The position numbers and the translations under genes were made by a program. A DNA stretch of 6,034 nucleotides from Suilimivivens sp964402925 (GTDB lineage: Bacteria; Bacillota; Clostridia; Lachnospirales; Lachnospiraceae): positions 1 to 6,034 of the forward strand of contig CAYOED010000130.1 in NCBI GenBank assembly GCA_964402925.1, written 5' to 3'. The notes under the pieces were generated by a model. The model had not been told where the DNA came from, did no database searches, and worked only from the letters and a program-made list of their open reading frames with translations. Shown in pieces: positions 4,581 through 6,034 of the stretch. Position 1 is the first letter of the stretch; each line of letters begins with the position of its first letter.

Positions 4581-5705
4581 TTATCTGGAAGAGGAGGCAA
4601 GCTCTTTTATTTCGATTAGTTTATCTTCTGCATCTTCTACAGTGTTATATCCATGCTCCTGTATATAGGAAAGCGTTTTTGCCATGGTCTGGAGGTTGGT
4701 GAGTTTTACTTTTCCGGCGTAGGCTTTGCTCTGCTGGGCTTTAAGGCAGTGCTGTAAATCTGTTACCAGACGCAAACCGGATTTCTCAAACGGTGCAGTT
4801 GGAGTATCTGTTCTGGCAGGGATTTCATGCTGATGTACAGGGTTCTCCCGGTCATGGGGTAGATAGCTGAACCTGCCCCGGCTGATTTTGAATTTGATGT
4901 TGAATTTATCGGAAAGTATCTGTTCAAATTCTTTGAGATCATGTGCGGAGGCGGCAGCTTCATCAATGGAAGTGCGCAGGTATTCCTTCTGTGTCTGGAA
5001 TACGGTAGTGCGCGGTGTGATCCCCTCTGAAATCATCTGCCTGTTACGTTCTTCCAATTTTTTCTGGCCGCTGCGTTTTGCATGGTATTCTTTTTCTGTC
5101 ACTTTCCGTTCTGCTTTCGTGAGCAAGTCTACCTGATGCAGATTTTCACGCAGGCATAAATCCATAAGGGAATGCTTTAGATAAACCAGATAATCGTTAG
5201 TTAAATGGTGCTTATTTCCGGCGCGGGAATCGCAGTTACGTTCCATAAAGTCCTGACGCTCCACATCATTTTTGCGCAGGCTGTTGATGACGATATGTAC
5301 ATGGATGTTGCCGCTCCCGTTATGCCCATCCGTGTGGGTGCAGACAAGAGCCTGATGTCCGGGGAAATTCTTTTTGCAGTATTCAAGCCCAAGTTGCTGC
5401 GCCTGTTCCCCGGTCAGCCCACATTCGTCCCTGTCTTTCGGATCAAAGCTGATGATGTAGTGGTGGGATTTGATTTCATCATAGGCTTGGTTTTTGTGGA
5501 AACGGGTATTCAGTTCTTTACACTCTATATCGAAACTGAACGGGTCGCACTCCACACCATCAAGATAATATTCTTCCCAGAACTGCATTTTTCCATTTTC
5601 ATCAAGGACAGGTTTTCCAGCGTATTCATCATGCCGGAAAATGAGATACCGCTGTGCTTCACTATAATCTGCATTTTTACTCGCTATGTGTTTCAGTATC
5701 GCCAT
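4581..5705 (-). CDS. MobP-type relaxase, truncated by premature stop
   Basis: This 374-aa mobilization nuclease would nick an element's oriT and attach to the 5' end for conjugal transfer. The N terminus MAILKHIASKNADYSEAQRY carries candidate nicking tyrosines (Y14, Y20). KSHHYIISFDP (79-89), FPGHQALVCTH (114-124) and the metal-binding HVH (135-137) in SGNIHVHIVINSL are typical of the Tn1549-like relaxase group. The region ITPRTTVFQTQKEYLR follows at about 230-245. The nuclease domain looks intact. A TAA at codon 375 separates it from the C-terminal part, which continues in the same frame to 4188, so the original protein was about 504 aa. The start at 5705 overlaps the end of the mobC frame by 29 bp, as in translationally coupled mobC-relaxase pairs. 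With mobC broken and the tail cut off, the module is probably non-functional. Confidence 0.85.
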   Translation of the reverse strand: MAILKHIASKNADYSEAQRYLIFRHDEYAGKPVLDENGKMQFWEEYYLDGVECDPFSFDIECKELNTRFHKNQAYDEIKSHHYIISFDPKDRDECGLTGEQAQQLGLEYCKKNFPGHQALVCTHTDGHNGSGNIHVHIVINSLRKNDVERQDFMERNCDSRAGNKHHLTNDYLVYLKHSLMDLCLRENLHQVDLLTKAERKVTEKEYHAKRSGQKKLEERNRQMISEGITPRTTVFQTQKEYLRTSIDEAAASAHDLKEFEQILSDKFNIKFKISRGRFSYLPHDRENPVHQHEIPARTDTPTAPFEKSGLRLVTDLQHCLKAQQSKAYAGKVKLTNLQTMAKTLSYIQEHGYNTVEDAEDKLIEIKELASSSR

Positions 5706-6007
5706 GAAAATTTCCTGCCATCTTTACGGCTTCATATTTCATTTCATAAATTTCTGCTATGCACTTATTGATTGCCTGACGCATTTCCTGTGAATGGATT
5801 CCACCTTGATTAAAGTGGCGGGCGATCTGGTTCAGGTTGCTGCCGATTTTGCCAAACTCTGCAATCAGTTTTTCAGTTCCGGCACGTCTGCCACAATTTC
5901 ATATTTTGCAATTACCTTTCCTTTCATCACTTGCCTGCGGATATATTCAGAGATAGAAAGTCCTGCATCTTTGGACGCTTTGCATATTCTTTTTTTGGTC
6001 TTGCCAT
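5677..6007 (-). pseudogene. Broken MobC-like mobilization accessory protein gene
   Basis: MobC-type proteins bind oriT and help the relaxase nick. Three reading frames must be joined to read this one. ATG 6007, with AAAGGA upstream, encodes MARPKKEYAKR. Near 5975 the frame changes and residues normally found between this start and the next block appear to be missing. The second piece reads SKDAGLSISEYIRRQVMKGKV and on to ADVPELKN, ending in TGA at 5867. A missing A in the A-run at 5869-5873 would explain this shift. The third piece reads KLIAEFGKIGSNLNQIARHFNQGG, typical of MobC, and ends at TAA 5677, overlapping the relaxase start. Homology is recognised from these motifs. The two independent lesions argue for decay rather than one sequencing error. 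Confidence 0.82.
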
Positions 6008-6034
6008 ATTTTTTCCTTTCCCATGATAAGCCTT

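Noticed and set aside
4209..4702. Plus-strand frames opposite the relaxase tail
   Set aside because: They are shadows of conserved minus-strand coding sequence, without ribosome sites.
5205..5771. 188-codon plus-strand frame opposite the relaxase and mobC
   Set aside because: It is antisense to well-supported relaxase motifs; its hydrophobic look is the usual complement of a charged coding strand.
1..6034. CRISPR array, tRNA, rRNA or insertion sequence
   Set aside because: No regularly spaced repeats, no tRNA-like cloverleaf and no transposase motifs or terminal repeats were seen on reading both strands.

Overview
The window looks like a piece of a low-GC Gram-positive chromosome, most likely a gut-type Clostridia/Lachnospiraceae genome. 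The evidence is strong AGGAGG-type Shine-Dalgarno sites, AT-rich intergenic DNA, sigma-A-like promoters, and protein styles typical of that group: a class I ketol-acid reductoisomerase, a DUF2200 protein and a Tn1549-like MobP relaxase. The species assignment is inference.

Left part (1-2540), plus strand. After a gene-free leader, an extended -10 promoter drives a FadR-type GntR regulator (382-1074), closed by a clean terminator (1092-1122). A separate strong promoter (TTGACA-17-TATAGT) then drives ilvC (1219-2238), which encodes the second enzyme of valine/leucine/isoleucine synthesis. A perfect GntR/FadR-type operator, GTTGTcatACAAC, sits on the ilvC -10 and start region. A second copy of its core TGTCATA lies 22 bp downstream. 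The simplest reading is that the regulator controls ilvC. Two plus-strand hairpin/T-run terminators follow ilvC (2337-2382 and 2471-2500).

Middle part (2541-4100), minus strand. This is a run of five small genes: a DUF2200 protein, a 93-aa acidic protein of unknown function, and three small two-helix membrane proteins of 95, 54 and 83 aa. The 54-aa gene (3639-3803) is short enough to be missed by ordinary gene finding. The 83-aa gene has its own promoter with a palindrome over the -35.

Right part (4188-6034), minus strand. This is a more GC-rich mobilization module, mobC followed by a relaxase, of the kind carried by Tn1549-like conjugative or mobilizable elements of Clostridia. It is decayed. 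mobC has lost an internal piece with a frame change and has a second 1-base frameshift in an A-run. The relaxase carries an in-frame TAA that cuts off its last quarter. The module therefore looks like the dead end of an integrated element whose remainder lies beyond 6034.

I see no clear novel defence or biosynthetic system. The most useful leads are the regulator-ilvC operator arrangement, the broken mobilization module and the cluster of small membrane proteins.
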